Source: Nitrososphaerota archaeon (GTDB taxonomy: Archaea; Thermoproteota; Nitrososphaeria; Nitrososphaerales; JACPRH01). Taken from it: 5,120 bases of DNA. The translations under genes were made by a program, and so were the position numbers. Each line of letters begins with the position of its first letter. The stretch's first letter is position 1. The notes below the pieces were generated by a model that saw only the letters and a program-made list of their open reading frames with translations, did no database searches and was not told the DNA's origin. The stretch spans positions 1 to 5,120 of the forward strand of contig JARPAQ010000114.1 of NCBI GenBank assembly GCA_029460375.1. Direction: 5' to 3'. Positions 4,387 through 5,120 of the stretch are shown here, piece by piece.

Positions 4387-5120
4387 CTAGGCTGAAGGTG
4401 TCCTGACCATATCTTCGAATAGCTGTTTAGTGGCGGTCGCGTAAGTTTCGAACTGTCGCATATCCTTTATCTGAATAAGACCCTCCGCGGCTCTGTCACA
4501 GTAGCTGCAGTCGCTGCACTGTTGAGTAGGGCTGCAACCCCCTTTCTGGACTAGGGTTGAGAAGAATTCATCTAGAAGATTGTTGTCGATGTAAACGTCT
4601 GGTCTTCTGAAGTCTTCGACATTGTACTTCTGCAGTAACTGTTTAGCGGAGGTTGATCGTGTCGACCAGTTAGGGTATGTTGGGCTTATAAGATCTAGGA
4701 GGTTGCCCTCATATTTTCTACTGGAATACGCTTCCACCGTCTTTACAATCCATTCTACCGGCATCTGGCGACCCTGAATCTTGAATTTATCAATCTTGAA
4801 GGTCTTCTCATAGTAGGCTATATCTTCAGGTCTTATCCAAGGTGCTTTCAATAGTTCCGCAGTGTTTTCAAGCCTATCCATTACACATTCCAACATACAG
4901 TAGTCCAGTCCTTCATTAGGGTGTTTAGATCGGTGGGAACTAAGGGTGTGGTGATAAAGGGCGTAAGGACAGTTGAAGAGACACGACTCATTCACAAGCA
5001 GCTCCACATCCACCCTATGTGATCTTGAAATAGCTTCCAGAAGCCCGAAGTCTCTATTGCTTCCTGCAGGTAAGTTTATGATGTCCGCTCCGAGTTCTTC
5101 CCAACGTCTAAACTTCTGGA
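4387..5120 (-). CDS. U32-family (UbiU/UbiV-related fold) Fe-S protein, partial at 5' end
   Basis: The frame stays open to the right edge, so the N-terminal part is missing; 243 residues are visible. It belongs to the U32 family, once called collagenase-like peptidases and now known to include Fe-S proteins acting in RNA or quinone hydroxylation. The hallmark DKFKIQGRQMPVEW is clear, and the segment before it (LGADIINLPAGSNRDFGLLE) fits the barrel. Counting from the internal GTG at 5013, four cysteines form two Cx3C pairs, Cys11/15 (NESCLFNCPY) and Cys39/43 (YCMLEC). They replace the usual U32 cysteine pattern and probably hold a 4Fe-4S cluster. A second group, Cys160, 166, 169 and 172 (CSPTQQCSDCSYC), near the C-terminus looks like another metal or Fe-S site. 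The GTG at 5013 is probably not the true start, since homology continues upstream. The neighbouring SCP2 gene, 150 bases downstream on the same strand, suggests a UbiT/U/V-like partnership. The substrate is unknown, and proteolysis is unlikely. Confidence 0.82.
   Translation of the reverse strand, partial: QKFRRWEELGADIINLPAGSNRDFGLLEAISRSHRVDVELLVNESCLFNCPYALYHHTLSSHRSKHPNEGLDYCMLECVMDRLENTAELLKAPWIRPEDIAYYEKTFKIDKFKIQGRQMPVEWIVKTVEAYSSRKYEGNLLDLISPTYPNWSTRSTSAKQLLQKYNVEDFRRPDVYIDNNLLDEFFSTLVQKGGCSPTQQCSDCSYCDRAAEGLIQIKDMRQFETYATATKQLFEDMVRTPSA

Noticed and set aside
4387..5013. Radical SAM reading of the U32 protein because of its CxxxC motifs
   Set aside because: The cysteine spacings do not give CxxxCxxC, and the FKIQGR hallmark with the surrounding barrel sequence places it in the U32 family.

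Overview
The window holds six protein-coding genes, two of them cut by the window edges. No rRNA, tRNA, CRISPR array or mobile element was seen. The gene content is that of a strict anaerobe with heavy corrinoid and Fe-S use: a uroporphyrinogen-decarboxylase-fold methyltransferase, a corrinoid-protein cap domain, a B12-binding radical SAM enzyme and a U32-family Fe-S protein. Several genes have AT-rich TATA-like boxes about 24-36 bases before the start and little or no Shine-Dalgarno sequence. Several genes start at TTG (and possibly GTG). Together these suggest an archaeon, with Bathyarchaeia or a related methyl-metabolising lineage as the best guess. This is inference; an anaerobic bacterium (for example Chloroflexota or Desulfobacterota) is not excluded.

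Layout. Positions 1-1258, minus strand: a small gene of 104 residues that is only the helical cap domain of a methyl-transferring corrinoid protein, followed 80 bases downstream by a URO-D/MtaA-type protein that runs off the left edge. Positions 1259-1380: a divergent promoter region with a TATA-like box on each strand and a perfect 7-base inverted repeat against the start codon of the next gene. Positions 1381-2826, plus strand: a B12-binding radical SAM enzyme. It converges, across 34 bases, with a minus-strand series. Read in the direction of transcription, that series is a U32-family protein (entering from the right edge, ending at 4387), a small SCP2 lipid-carrier-like protein (4236-3835), and an iron-type ABC substrate-binding protein with no signal peptide (3796-2861).

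How they may work together. The pairing of a U32 Fe-S protein with an SCP2 protein recalls the oxygen-independent ubiquinone hydroxylation system (UbiU/UbiV are U32 proteins and UbiT is an SCP2 protein). Beside them sit a cobalamin-dependent radical SAM enzyme, a corrinoid-protein fragment and a URO-D-fold protein. A cautious reading is an anaerobic pathway that modifies a hydrophobic or tetrapyrrole-like substrate: SCP2 carries it, the U32 protein hydroxylates or otherwise oxidises it, and the radical SAM enzyme methylates or rearranges it. The signal-less binding protein would hold a small ligand in the cytoplasm. Each family call is well supported by sequence; the shared pathway is a hypothesis.
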